The notes under the pieces are model-generated. The model saw only the letters and a program-made list of their open reading frames with translations. It did not search any database and had not been told where the DNA came from. From Paraburkholderia tagetis (GTDB lineage Bacteria > Pseudomonadota > Gammaproteobacteria > Burkholderiales > Burkholderiaceae), in assembly GCF_022213065.1 (NCBI RefSeq), contig NZ_JAKLJA010000026.1, forward strand, positions 50,568 through 114,567: a DNA stretch of 64,000 bases, read 5' to 3'. This document shows positions 1-7,967 of the stretch, piece after piece; position 1 is the first letter of the stretch; the number at the start of each line of letters is the position of its first letter. The position numbers and the translations under genes were made by a program.

Positions 1-1
1 C

Positions 2-103
2 CCCGTGGCCGCCGGATTGCGTGAATTGCCGGATCGATCACACGCCGTTTACGCTCAAGTGGTTGCCGACCCCGGCGTCGCGCCGACGACGTCTCGATCC
101 CAC
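2..103 (+). CDS. 3' end of an unidentified gene (partial)
   Basis: An open frame enters from the left edge and stops at TGA 101-103. It encodes about 33 residues with coding-like composition (ending in VAPTTSRSH). No family is recognised, and the piece is too short to assign. It could also be a chance frame. Confidence 0.25.
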
Positions 104-951
104 TGAACAAAGGGAAACGTCCGCAACTCGCTTGCCCGGGCCCTATTACCACCGCCTGTGGGAGTTCCGGGATCGCTCATATGAACACCAGCGCTATCGC
201 ACCAGCCGCCATCATCTGATGGCGGCCGCGCTGACGCTGTGGAACACGGTGTACATGGAACGGGCGTCCGCTGGTGCCCACGGACAGCGACTGTACGTTG
301 GCGAGGCCCGTAATGCCCGGCGCCCCATGACTTGTAACACGACAACCATCACAGCAGGTTCACTGTTCTCCCGCGCGCCAGCGTACCTTGTTGAGCCCTT
401 GTTGAGCCCCCATTCGGCCGGCACTGCATGAGCCCCCCGTTCAGGAAACGATGATTCGCCCTCCGGATTTTGTCTAATCTTTCATTATTCTTGCATTTAC
501 CTGACATATGCGCTTTAATGAACCTGTTTGCATTCCTGATTGTTCAGACACCCAATCCCTGTTGAAACGATAGCCATGTCCTTCACCCCGACTCCTTTCC
601 TGGCGACTTTCCCCATTCCGCATCAGAGCGGAAGAGGCAGCCGTTCGCGCACGAAGGCGGGGATCGTGAGACGTACCCGGAGCCGCAGTGGTCCTGCGGA
701 CAGGTCAGCACTTCCTTTTGCCCGGCTCTTCGCATAACACAACACAGTAGAGCGAAGGCCGGGCTCCCTACCTTCACTAGTCGCCCATGACCGTCGACGG
801 TCGCGCCCTGCCTTGGGGATGCCGCGAGCGGACGTGCTGCATGCACCTGCGTGGGCGTGTGACACATTTCACTGGATCCCCGTTGCGCTACGGATGTGCG
901 GCCGTTTGTCACACGTCTGACGGGGCTTGTGCGAGCAACCAGGAAAAAGCC
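104..951. other. Intergenic stretch, no convincing gene
   Basis: About 850 bases with overlapping frames on both strands but no frame with a ribosome site, family signature or partner gene. An AT-richer patch around 465-545 is the likeliest place for a promoter serving the small gene cluster that follows, but no clear -35/-10 pair is visible. Confidence 0.4.
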
Positions 952-1332
952 ATGAGAACGCAAACGAATCATTCAAATTCGGCGCTGCAACGTTGCGCGG
1001 AACCCGCTATTTCAGTTGCGGGTTGGTCCGCTGATATGCAGTCCGTCATTTGGCAGAACACACGCACCGGCGCGCTGGACTGTTGTGCTGAACACAAAGG
1101 CTATCGCCTGGAGGCCTGTGCCAGACCGTCGCGTAACGAACTGTATGCGGCCGATCTGGTGATCGGACGGCCAGGATTCCCGTCACGGCGCTTTCGGGCC
1201 CTGGACTACTTCTACGATCCCAGGCAGGCCCTGGGTTATGCGACCCGATGGGGAAGGATCTGGATCGACCATCAGGTGAAGAAACACGCCGGCAACGCCG
1301 GTCGGCTGGACGATCGTGAGCCACTTTCCTGA
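952..1332 (+). CDS. Hypothetical protein, 126 aa
   Basis: Start ATG 952 is chosen because AGGAAAAA lies just upstream; the frame stays open further 5' but the extra part looks non-coding. The protein is soluble, with Cys-Cys near the middle (ALDCCAEH) and an aromatic/basic C-terminal half (RALDYFYDP, GRIWIDHQVKK). No signal peptide or membrane segment is seen and no family is recognised. It is the first of several small same-strand genes leading to the phasin and PhaB genes, so a link to storage-polymer or stress physiology is possible but is inference only. Confidence 0.5.
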   Translation: MRTQTNHSNSALQRCAEPAISVAGWSADMQSVIWQNTRTGALDCCAEHKGYRLEACARPSRNELYAADLVIGRPGFPSRRFRALDYFYDPRQALGYATRWGRIWIDHQVKKHAGNAGRLDDREPLS

Positions 1333-1360
1333 TGCTGCGCCCGAACAGAGGAACCTTGTC

Positions 1361-1726
1361 ATGCAGACGATATCAAGACGCCCGGGTGAAGGAACGTTGC
1401 GCTTCGTGATGCGCGACCCAGCCGTGCCGACGGCAGCGCTCCTGTACTGGACGGGATTGCCTGAACCGTCACGGGAGCCGAGTTTCAGTGAAGTCACCCG
1501 GCGTTTCAACGCCCTGATGCAGGTCGTTTTCGCGGATGAGCGTCCCGGCGCGTTCGTCAATCGCGAGGTCATACGCGAAGTCGTCCCGTCCGGTGTGATT
1601 GACCGCCTTGTGTTTCTCGATGGTTCGTGGCTTGACGTGTGGAATGACAGCCATTGCGAGGACATCTGTAACCTGTATGCCTGTCCGAGACACACATGTC
1701 ATCTGCCAGCACCGCTTTATTCATGA
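1361..1726 (+). CDS. Hypothetical protein, 121 aa
   Basis: ATG 1361 follows AGAGGAA at good spacing, so it is preferred over an in-frame ATG at 1316 that would overlap the previous gene. The product is a soluble acidic/aromatic protein with a central stretch resembling a folded domain (FADERPGAFVNREVIREVV) and a Cys/His-rich tail (CEDICNLYACPRHTCH) that could bind metal. Family unknown. Its stop overlaps the next start in an ATGA at 1723-1726, which implies translational coupling. Confidence 0.5.
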   Translation: MQTISRRPGEGTLRFVMRDPAVPTAALLYWTGLPEPSREPSFSEVTRRFNALMQVVFADERPGAFVNREVIREVVPSGVIDRLVFLDGSWLDVWNDSHCEDICNLYACPRHTCHLPAPLYS

Positions 1727-2214
1727 CGGTGGAACCGCATCCCGAAGTTCCGCCGGTCCTCCCGGAATCCGCCATGGACCGAATCAGGGCATGTGCACTC
1801 CTGCCAACCGTGCCGGTCCAGCGGCGCGCGTGGGTGGCAGCACCTGAATCCACACCCATGGCGGTTGCCCCTGCCGACATCCAGCCGGGCGTCGTCATGA
1901 TGAACACGACTGTTGCGTGCACAACGCTTGATGATGCTGACGCACATCGGTGGACGCGGGTCCATCCGGACGAAGCAGACAACGAGCGAGGGCGCCGTGC
2001 AGTCGCCCGTGGGCATGGTGTTACGCGTTTCGCGGTGTGGCCAGACGGTAGTATGCCGGCCGCCACGCGGCGTGGCGATCCAGCATGTGAACAGCGCATT
2101 CCTGTTGCGGCCCGGAAGCCAGGCCGTGACGGGGGCGTCGCAAGCCCATTCCGATGCCGCACCTCGGGACTGAGAGACCCCCTGCGTCGTGTGACCGCGG
2201 CCCGACGAAGATGA
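1723..2214 (+). CDS. Hypothetical protein, 163 aa, Arg-rich C-terminus
   Basis: This frame starts at ATG 1723, overlapping the previous stop by ATGA, and ends in an ATGA overlap with the next gene at 2211-2214. That double coupling is the main support. The sequence is poor in secondary-structure signals and ends in a basic tail (VTAARRR), and no family is recognised. The opposite strand is also open across much of this region, so the frame could be fortuitous despite the overlaps. Confidence 0.35.
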   Translation: MTVEPHPEVPPVLPESAMDRIRACALLPTVPVQRRAWVAAPESTPMAVAPADIQPGVVMMNTTVACTTLDDADAHRWTRVHPDEADNERGRRAVARGHGVTRFAVWPDGSMPAATRRGDPACEQRIPVAARKPGRDGGVASPFRCRTSGLRDPLRRVTAARRR

Positions 2215-2435
2215 TCCAGATATCCGGAGAGACAGACATATTGAGTCCCCATGAATTTGCCACCCTGATGCTCGTCAATGCCGCACCCGACCAGATCGAC
2301 CTGAACCGTGAAGAGCTTGATGTCTTGCTGGAACATCAACTGATTGCACTCGAACAGCTCGCGTCCGGGCGCCAGCGTCCCCGTCTTACCCGCCAGGTCC
2401 GTTCCGTGCTTCGAGCCGTGGCGCGGCACCATTGA
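2211..2435 (+). CDS. Small acidic/helical hypothetical protein, 74 aa
   Basis: ATG 2211 overlaps the preceding stop (ATGA) and follows GACGAAG. The protein reads as a compact helical domain: a serine-proline helix cap (DILSPHEFATLML), an acidic helix (DLNREELDVLLEHQLIALEQ), then a basic C-terminal helix. It looks more convincingly coding than its upstream neighbour. Family not recognised; a small regulatory or adaptor protein is possible. It is the last of the coupled series, followed by about 250 non-coding bases before the phasin gene. Confidence 0.5.
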   Translation: MIQISGETDILSPHEFATLMLVNAAPDQIDLNREELDVLLEHQLIALEQLASGRQRPRLTRQVRSVLRAVARHH

Positions 2436-2682
2436 GCGGGATCCACCGCCGCCCCACTATCCCGGAATCATGCGGCTGAATGCAGGAGCGGCACTGCCAG
2501 GACCTCTACCAGACGTTCGATGGTGAACTGCGTGTGCGGAGGAATCCTGCCGGATCGAACACCTGTAGACCGATGACGACGATGGCCCATGCTGCGCGCC
2601 CCATCGGCACCTTCATCGCATCCCGTACAGACCAAAGCCGACTCGCGCGGCGCGAACGCCGGACTACCCCTAAAGGAGATAC

Positions 2683-3246
2683 ATGATGCTGACCCAACAG
2701 CAAATTGCTGCCATCCATAGAGCGAATCTCGACAACCTGTTCCGCATGACCAGCGGAATCGTCGAGGGCGTCGACAAGCTGGCTGCCTTGAACATACAGG
2801 TTGGGCGATCGGGACTCGCCGATCTCCGCAACGTGACACTGCAGGCGATTGCCGTCAGGGAGTCGCAGGAATGGTTCGCACTGCATGGCAGTCTCATTGC
2901 GTCCGCGACAGAGAAGATGCAGGCCTGGAGCCAGCAGGTGTTCGACGTCGTCGCTGCTACCCAGGCCGAACTGGGACGGTACGCGCGCGCCGGGTGGGAC
3001 GCGCAGGTCAGCCAGGCAAGGACACTGGCCGGGGACGTCGCAAAAGACGCGCCTTCCGGCAATGGGGCCGCGACTGCGGCAGTGGATCAGGCCATCAACG
3101 CCACCAGTGCGCTGGTTGAAACGTTTCAGAAAAGTGGCGAGCAGTCGATCGCATTCACGCGCAGCAACTTCGAAGCGGCCGCTGCGCTGGCATCGAATGC
3201 CACGAAGCGCGCGACCGGGCAGCATGACCGAACCGCAAAGCGCTAG
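2683..3246 (+). CDS. Phasin family protein
   Basis: Phasins coat polyhydroxyalkanoate granules in the cytoplasm and limit granule coalescence. The product (187 aa, or 186 from the second ATG at 2686) has the expected phasin_2 layout. It starts with TQQQIAAIHRANLDNLF, continues with amphipathic helices free of Cys and Pro, and ends in an Ala/Thr-rich tail with basic residues. A strong AAAGGAG lies at 2672-2678. The next complete enzyme gene downstream is an acetoacetyl-CoA reductase, which fits a polymer-metabolism setting. Family call is secure; which phasin paralogue this is cannot be said. Confidence 0.9.
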   Translation: MMLTQQQIAAIHRANLDNLFRMTSGIVEGVDKLAALNIQVGRSGLADLRNVTLQAIAVRESQEWFALHGSLIASATEKMQAWSQQVFDVVAATQAELGRYARAGWDAQVSQARTLAGDVAKDAPSGNGAATAAVDQAINATSALVETFQKSGEQSIAFTRSNFEAAAALASNATKRATGQHDRTAKR

Positions 3247-3426
3247 CTCTCGCGGCCGGCCTTGACCACCGGCCAATGGATGACCACTTATGCAGGATTC
3301 CTTTTCATACGGGCACCTGCGCGCACATGCCAGTCGCACACGCAGGCTACCCAGGCCGGGCGGCGGGCTCGGTGAAGTGGCGTGCAGCTGGCATGAGCGC
3401 TGGTCTTTTTCTGCCCGAAGGAGGCG

Positions 3427-3531
3427 ATGATGGACGAAAGCTGGGTCACCATGGTGATGGGCTCGACCGTACTGCTGATGGCGGCCATTTTCGTGGCCGG
3501 CCACTACCGGCGTGAACACCGGCGAGCATGA
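3427..3531 (+). CDS. 34-residue single-pass membrane peptide
   Basis: A very short gene with an excellent ribosome site (GAAGGAGG directly before tandem ATG codons at 3427 and 3430). The peptide has a short acidic N-terminus (MMDESW), one hydrophobic helix of about 18 residues (MVMGSTVLLMAAIFVAGH) and a basic tail (YRREHRRA), giving a predicted N-out/C-in topology. The stop overlaps another start (ATGA 3528-3531). No family is recognised. Such peptides often bind or regulate larger membrane proteins, but here that is only a guess. Confidence 0.55.
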   Translation: MMDESWVTMVMGSTVLLMAAIFVAGHYRREHRRA

Positions 3532-3752
3532 ACCGGACAGGCGCACAGCCACAACCCGAACCGGGTCGCCGGCACATGAGCGCATACGACCAGGCCGCGC
3601 AGGAACTGGCGCATGGCCAGTCGCATGCGCCCGGCCAGCGGGATTTGACCAACGAATTGATGATTGAGGACGGACAGCATGACAAAACGCATTGCGGTCG
3701 TTACGGGCGGCATGGGCGGCCTGGGAGAATCCATCAGCACGAAACTGCATGA
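3528..3752 (+). CDS. Doubtful 74-aa hypothetical ORF
   Basis: Begins at an ATGA overlap with the membrane peptide and encodes a hydrophilic Gln/His/Arg-rich sequence (for example MSAYDQAAQELAHGQSH from an internal ATG at 3576). It runs 74 bases into the SDR gene that follows, which is more overlap than usual, and its last third is simply a shifted reading of that gene. It may be a real short protein whose end has been displaced, or chance. Confidence 0.3.
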   Translation: MNRTGAQPQPEPGRRHMSAYDQAAQELAHGQSHAPGQRDLTNELMIEDGQHDKTHCGRYGRHGRPGRIHQHETA

Positions 3753-4422
3753 CGCCGGGTATGCCGTGCTCGTCACCCACTCGCCAGCCAATGCCGGCGT
3801 AACGGCGTGGCTCGCGAGTATGCAAACACAGGGTCGCAGTTTTCGTGCGTACGCCGTGGATGTGGCCGACTACGACTCCTGCCACCGGTGCGTGGCGAAA
3901 ATCCACCAGGACGTCGGCGCGGTCGACATTCTCGTGAACAACGCCGGCATCACCCGGGACATGACGCTCAGGAAGCTCGACAAGGTCAACTGGGATGCAG
4001 TGATCCGCACCAACCTGGATTCGGTCTTCAACATGACCCGCCCGCTGTGCGAAGGCATGATCGAACGTGGCTGGGGGCGCATCATCAACATTGCGTCGGT
4101 CAACGGTTCGAAGGGCGCCATCGGCCAGACCAACTATGCGGCTGCCAAGGCCGGCATCCACGGTTTCACCAAGTCACTGGCGCTCGAAGTGGCGCGCAGG
4201 GGTGTCACTGTGAACACGGTTTCGCCGGGTTACCTGGCTACCAGGATGGTGACCGCGATCCCGCCGGAGATTCTCGGCACAAAGATCCTGCCGCAGATTC
4301 CGGTGGGACGGTTGGGCCGACCGGAGGAAGTCGCGGCACTCGTCGCGTACCTGTGCTCCGACGACGCGGCCTTCGTGACCGGCGCGAACATCGCCATCAA
4401 CGGCGGCCAGCACATGCACTGA
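3679..4422 (+). CDS. phaB: Acetoacetyl-CoA reductase, PhaB type (SDR)
   Basis: NADPH-dependent reduction of acetoacetyl-CoA to (R)-3-hydroxybutyryl-CoA, the monomer-forming step of polyhydroxybutyrate synthesis. The 247-aa product has the usual PhaB length. It has the cofactor motif GGMGGLG (10-16), NNAG (87-90), catalytic Ser140, Tyr153 and Lys157 in TNYAAAKAG, and the family-like ending NIAINGGQHMH. ATG 3679 is preferred over TTG 3664 because GAGGA lies about nine bases before it. It follows the phasin gene; the synthase and thiolase are not adjacent. A related FabG-like reductase remains possible. Confidence 0.85.
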   Translation: MTKRIAVVTGGMGGLGESISTKLHDAGYAVLVTHSPANAGVTAWLASMQTQGRSFRAYAVDVADYDSCHRCVAKIHQDVGAVDILVNNAGITRDMTLRKLDKVNWDAVIRTNLDSVFNMTRPLCEGMIERGWGRIINIASVNGSKGAIGQTNYAAAKAGIHGFTKSLALEVARRGVTVNTVSPGYLATRMVTAIPPEILGTKILPQIPVGRLGRPEEVAALVAYLCSDDAAFVTGANIAINGGQHMH

Positions 4423-4522
4423 ACCGTTCGTGCGCCCGACAGGTCACCTGCCGGCGTGGACCAGTATTGCGCCCCGCCACCTGGACGGCGCACGAAACGC
4501 ATCCATTGGAGAGAACACCATC

Positions 4523-4699
4523 GTGGAGACAATCCAGCAGCTTTATCCCTGCAAGCCCATGCAGCGTGTTGTCGTCGTGAACCGCATCTATGGCCAGCAA
4601 CGTCTCACGGGCAGTGGTACGGTTGCGAACCGGGAACTGGTTTTCGAGTTGTGCAGCGGGGCGGCAACCTGCCCGAAGGCGGGGCAATGCCCACTGTAG
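4523..4699 (+). CDS. Small hypothetical protein, 58 aa
   Basis: GTG 4523 follows a good GGAGAG site. The product has a beta-rich middle (QRVVVVNRIYGQQRL) and three cysteines in the last third (ELCSGAATCPKAGQC), suggesting a small metal-binding or disulfide-bonded protein. It lies about 100 bases downstream of phaB on the same strand and could be co-transcribed. No family recognised. Confidence 0.4.
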   Translation: METIQQLYPCKPMQRVVVVNRIYGQQRLTGSGTVANRELVFELCSGAATCPKAGQCPL

Positions 4700-5154
4700 C
4701 GGGTTCGCGAACGGGGTGTCCGGGCACGACACGGCTACGTGCGGGATCCCTGAGCGCCGCGTCGAAGCACCCATCGGCGAAACACGTACACTGGTTTCAG
4801 GAGCCCACCGACGTGAGTGAGAAGACGCCGCAGTATCAAGGCTGAAGTCGTCTCACGGGTTTGACACCATCGTGAACGTCAGGACGGCGGGTGCGCTGGT
4901 GAGTGCCACGCCAGCCCGTCAACGCGCTCTCGCGGGTTCGGCCGCGGTAAGGCAATCCAAGCAAAAGATAGCAATATAATCAGGATTGCTTATACAGATA
5001 GTGAGGAGAATTTCCGGGCGTCCGATGGCAGTCAGTGCTCCAATGATTAGCGTTGGGGCAACTTGACGAATCACGCGCGTCACGCTGTACGGCAGCCATT
5101 CGTTGTCCCCCGGAAGCGATGACAAAGAGCACGATGAACCAGGGAATGCTGCCG
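4700..5154. other. Intergenic stretch with decayed coding traces
   Basis: No intact gene. Minus-strand frames in 4920-5130 contain hydrophobic stretches (such as APTLIIGALTAIGRPEIL and PWFIVLFVIASGG in different frames) that look like debris of a membrane protein joined to the porin remnant that follows. Too decayed to name. Confidence 0.35.
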
Positions 5155-5274
5155 CACACTGAAGACCCGAATCGATCGGGCCATACAACGTGACCGACGA
5201 CCGCCCATACGCGCCGCGGGTCAATAATCACAATACCCCAATGCCGATGATTCCTCGCTTCGTGGTGTCTCCTT
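5155..5274 (-). pseudogene. Decayed 5' end of a porin gene
   Basis: On the minus strand a ribosome site AAGGAGA (5268-5274) is followed by ACG where an ATG is expected (5261-5263). A signal-peptide-like stretch with one stop comes next (TKRGIIGIGVL), and then AYGRSSVTLYGPIDSGLQ. The last part is the unmistakable mature N-terminus of a Burkholderia-type general porin (SSVTLYGxID). The frame then runs into unrelated sequence. So this is only the first 40 or so codons of a porin gene, with a lost start codon and a stop. Confidence 0.55.
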
Positions 5275-5415
5275 GTCACGCCTGTCAACTGATTTGGACC
5301 GGATGCGGATGACGACCACCCGACGATTCCGGGACCTTCCTGCGACGGCCTAATTTTTAACAAAATGCAAACGCTTGTATTACCTAATGCCTACAGAATT
5401 CACCATCACACACCA

Positions 5416-5444
5416 TTGTTTGTGTCGACATTAATGTTTATACT
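5416..5444 (+). promoter_or_regulatory. Promoter with TGTCGACA operator in the spacer
   Basis: TTGTTT (5416-5421), a 17-base spacer and TATACT (5439-5444) form a credible sigma70 promoter about 140 bases before the hydrolase gene. The spacer holds the palindrome TGTCGACA (5423-5430) followed by TTAATGTT. The same arrangement, base for base except three positions, occurs at 12328-12356, and related sites occur at 9238 and 20251. A GntR-type regulator lies in between at 9312. Confidence 0.7.
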
Positions 5445-5584
5445 TGGAGAAAAACGCTGTCGCGTTCCGGGACAACCCTCCAATCCACCACTATGCAGTA
5501 CTGAATTGATCGCCGTGCGACCGCAGGACGGAGCGCGCCGCCATCGTCGGTGACATGCCGTACCGAAAAATCGATATAGACGCT

Positions 5585-6136
5585 ATGACACAAACCATTC
5601 TCATTGTCCCCGGCCTGCGCGACCATGTGCCGGACCATTGGCAGACCCTGCTGGCAGCGAAGCTGCCCAATGTATACAGCGTCGCTCCGCTTGAGCACGA
5701 CAAGCTAAGTTGCGGGGCCCGCGTCGACGCGATCGACCGCGCTCTGGGCACCATCGAGGGGCCGGTGATCATCGTGGCCCACAGCGCAGGCGCGATGATG
5801 GTCGCCCATTGGGCGGCCCGGGGCGCGACACGCGAGATACGCGGCGCACTGCTTGCGGCGCCCGCGGATCTCGAGACGCCCATGCCACCAGGCTACCCGA
5901 CGACCGACACACTGAAAACCCACGGCTGGTTGCCGATCCCGCGTGGCACATTGCCTTTTCCGAGCATCGTTGCGGCAGGCAGCAACGATCCTCTGACGCG
6001 TCTCGATCGCGCCCGCGAGTTCGCACACGCGTGGGGCAGTCGCTTCGTCGAACTCGGCGAGGTCGGGCATCTGAATCCGGCCTCAGGCCATGGCGAGTGG
6101 CCGCGGGCCGAAGAATTCATTCGCGAACTCTCATGA
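5585..6136 (+). CDS. Small serine alpha/beta hydrolase, RBBP9/YdeN type
   Basis: A 183-residue cytoplasmic hydrolase with the nucleophile elbow AHSAG (Ser68), acid Asp135 in GSNDPL and His162 in GHLNP, the standard triad of this compact family. The central motif PGLRDHVPDHWQ near the N-terminus is typical of RBBP9/YdeN proteins. ATG 5585 is chosen because family members begin right before the ILIVPG strand; an upstream ATG at 5555 would add ten residues. It is first in a run with a cupin and an SDR, behind the shared TGTCGACA promoter, so it probably acts in the same catabolic route. Substrate unknown. Confidence 0.85.
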   Translation: MTQTILIVPGLRDHVPDHWQTLLAAKLPNVYSVAPLEHDKLSCGARVDAIDRALGTIEGPVIIVAHSAGAMMVAHWAARGATREIRGALLAAPADLETPMPPGYPTTDTLKTHGWLPIPRGTLPFPSIVAAGSNDPLTRLDRAREFAHAWGSRFVELGEVGHLNPASGHGEWPRAEEFIRELS

Positions 6137-6253
6137 CCGAACGATGGCCAAGCGCCACTGGCGGGGGAAAGAGATCGAGCGTGCGGGATTTGAAGACCGC
6201 AGTGCCCGAGCAACGCATTAAAGGCGTGGGATTTACTATGAGGAATGCGCGAC

Positions 6254-6724
6254 ATGTTGTTTGAAACCATCGACACGGGTTGCCTCAATGATGAAGACCT
6301 TCCCTGGATGCCCTACGCGCCGTATTCGGACGATGTGCAAATCAAGTACTTCAAGATCGACCCAGTCCGCGGCGAAACGATCAGCCTGTTAAGGATACCG
6401 CCCGGCGCGAAACTAGCCACGCATCACCACACCAGCACCGTGATCGTCTATACGGTTCGGGGGAGCTGGAAGTATCTGGAGCACGATTGGGTCGCAGGGG
6501 AAGGGAGCGTGGTCTACGAGACTGCTGCCACGATCCATACGCCCACTGCCGTGTCGGACAGTGAAGTCGTCACGTTCAATATCGTCGCCGGTGAGCTGCT
6601 CTATCTCGACGAAAACGGCAAAGTGGCGGCGACGGAAAACTGGCGCACCGCGATGCGCCGCTACCTTGATCATTGCCACAAGAACGGTATCGAACCGAAG
6701 GATCTTTCTAGCTTCTCGCAGTGA
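6254..6724 (+). CDS. Cupin protein, 2,4'-dihydroxyacetophenone dioxygenase-like
   Basis: A 156-aa single-domain cupin of the ChrR-like/2,4'-dihydroxyacetophenone dioxygenase-like group. Metal ligands are expected in the HHH cluster (57-59, in ATHHHTSTV) and near His95 (ATIHTP). The jelly-roll strands (VIVYTVRGSWKYLEHDW, GSVVYETAATIHTP) are well preserved. ATG 6254 has GAGGA nine bases upstream and is preferred over ATG 6245. Family members cleave aromatic ketones or have unknown substrates. With a hydrolase before it and an SDR after it, a role in degrading an oxygenated aromatic or cyclic compound is likely but unproven. Confidence 0.75.
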   Translation: MLFETIDTGCLNDEDLPWMPYAPYSDDVQIKYFKIDPVRGETISLLRIPPGAKLATHHHTSTVIVYTVRGSWKYLEHDWVAGEGSVVYETAATIHTPTAVSDSEVVTFNIVAGELLYLDENGKVAATENWRTAMRRYLDHCHKNGIEPKDLSSFSQ

Positions 6725-6800
6725 GTCAGTGGAGGTGCACGGGTGGCGAGACCTTGCGCTCGCACGCGACACGGCACATAAAGCCAGATTGAGGATAACC

Positions 6801-7592
6801 ATGAGTTCGATGAATAAGAGTGTTGTCGCCAAATACTTCGACCTGTCAGGTCTGACGGTTGTCGTCACGGGTGCAGGGTCGGGCCTCGGCCGGCAGGCGG
6901 CGCGCACGCTAGCCGCAGCTGGCGCGCAGGTCGCGCTGCTCGGCAGGCGGTCCGATCCGTTGCGAGAGACGGAAGACATGATCGTGCGCGATGGCGGCGT
7001 TGCACGCCACTTTGCGGTCGATGTCACTGACCAGAAGGCGGTGGGTCTCGCGTTTGACGAAATCCAGCGGGCGATGGCGCCGCTCTGGGCGCTCGTCAAC
7101 AATGCCGGAGCGGGCGGTCGCGCCGCGTTGATCGATGTCGACGCGCAATCGTTCGACCGTGTGTTTGGCGTCAATACGAAGGCTGCGCTTCTCACAGCAA
7201 CGGCGTTCGCGCGTCGGCTGGTCGCCAGCGCGCTGCCGGGCCGCATTATCAACATCTGCTCGCTCGCTGCGCAAACGCACTCGCCGAATCTGTCGATCTA
7301 TAGCGCGAGCAAAGCGGCGCTCGAACATCTGACTCGATCGATGGCTCATGAATGGGCGAGTTACGGCATCAATGTCAACGCGATCAATCCTGGCTTCATC
7401 GAGACCGACATCAATCGTGCACTGTTTCAGACACCGGCCGGCAAGAAGATTGTCGAAGGATTGCCGCGCCGACGGCTGGGCACGCCCGCCGCGCTCGACG
7501 GTGCGTTGTTGCTGCTTGCCTCGCCGGGAAACGATTTTATGACGGGCGCGACGCTTTCGGTGGATGACGGGCAGCGCTTCGTGATGGGTTGA
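6801..7592 (+). CDS. Short-chain dehydrogenase/reductase (SDR)
   Basis: A 263-residue classical SDR with the Rossmann motif TGAGSGLG (23-30), NNAG (100-103), Ser154, Tyr167 and Lys171 (YSASK), and a typical PGFIETDIN segment. ATG 6801 is preceded by GAGGATAACC; further upstream the frame is open but overlaps the cupin gene. It is the third gene of the run behind the 5416 promoter. It resembles 3-oxoacyl or cyclic-alcohol dehydrogenases; the substrate cannot be read from sequence. Confidence 0.88.
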   Translation: MSSMNKSVVAKYFDLSGLTVVVTGAGSGLGRQAARTLAAAGAQVALLGRRSDPLRETEDMIVRDGGVARHFAVDVTDQKAVGLAFDEIQRAMAPLWALVNNAGAGGRAALIDVDAQSFDRVFGVNTKAALLTATAFARRLVASALPGRIINICSLAAQTHSPNLSIYSASKAALEHLTRSMAHEWASYGINVNAINPGFIETDINRALFQTPAGKKIVEGLPRRRLGTPAALDGALLLLASPGNDFMTGATLSVDDGQRFVMG

Positions 7593-7967
7593 TTCGTGCG
7601 AGTTGCGTGCCGGACGGAATCGGCTTTCGAACGTGTCATGCTGTGCAGCTAAGGACTGGAGGGCATTCTTCGTCTGCCTGGCAAGGCGTACGCTCCGAGC
7701 GATGAACGTCCTCTACGCGCCCGGCAAGGGGAAATACAAGCCGGAGGCAAGGGTGTTGCGGGCGACTGCAAATCCAAGGGAAGCTCGATTGGTGAAACAC
7801 TTGCAGATCCAGCTGGTTGCGCTCCTGCCGAATATCCACGCTGTTCCGCCGATGGGGCGAAGGATCACACTTGCACCGGCCGCGTCAAGGCCATCGAGCG
7901 CGAGATCGCTGCCATCAAGGGACTAGTCGTGACCATGGCACACAAGGGGATTGTGGTCAAAACTCGC
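7593..7967. other. Gap with a start-less coding-like frame
   Basis: No intact gene. A plus-strand frame from 7653 to a TAG at 7986-7988 lacks any ATG/GTG/TTG start but reads smoothly, with several Cys residues (AGCAPAEYPRCSADGAKDHTC) followed by a helix (VKAIEREIAAIKGLV). It may be the tail of a lost gene. Family not recognised. Confidence 0.3.

Noticed and set aside
2506..4161. 551-codon minus-strand frame across phasin and phaB
   Set aside because: Overlaps two secure plus-strand genes in full and has no recognisable domain.
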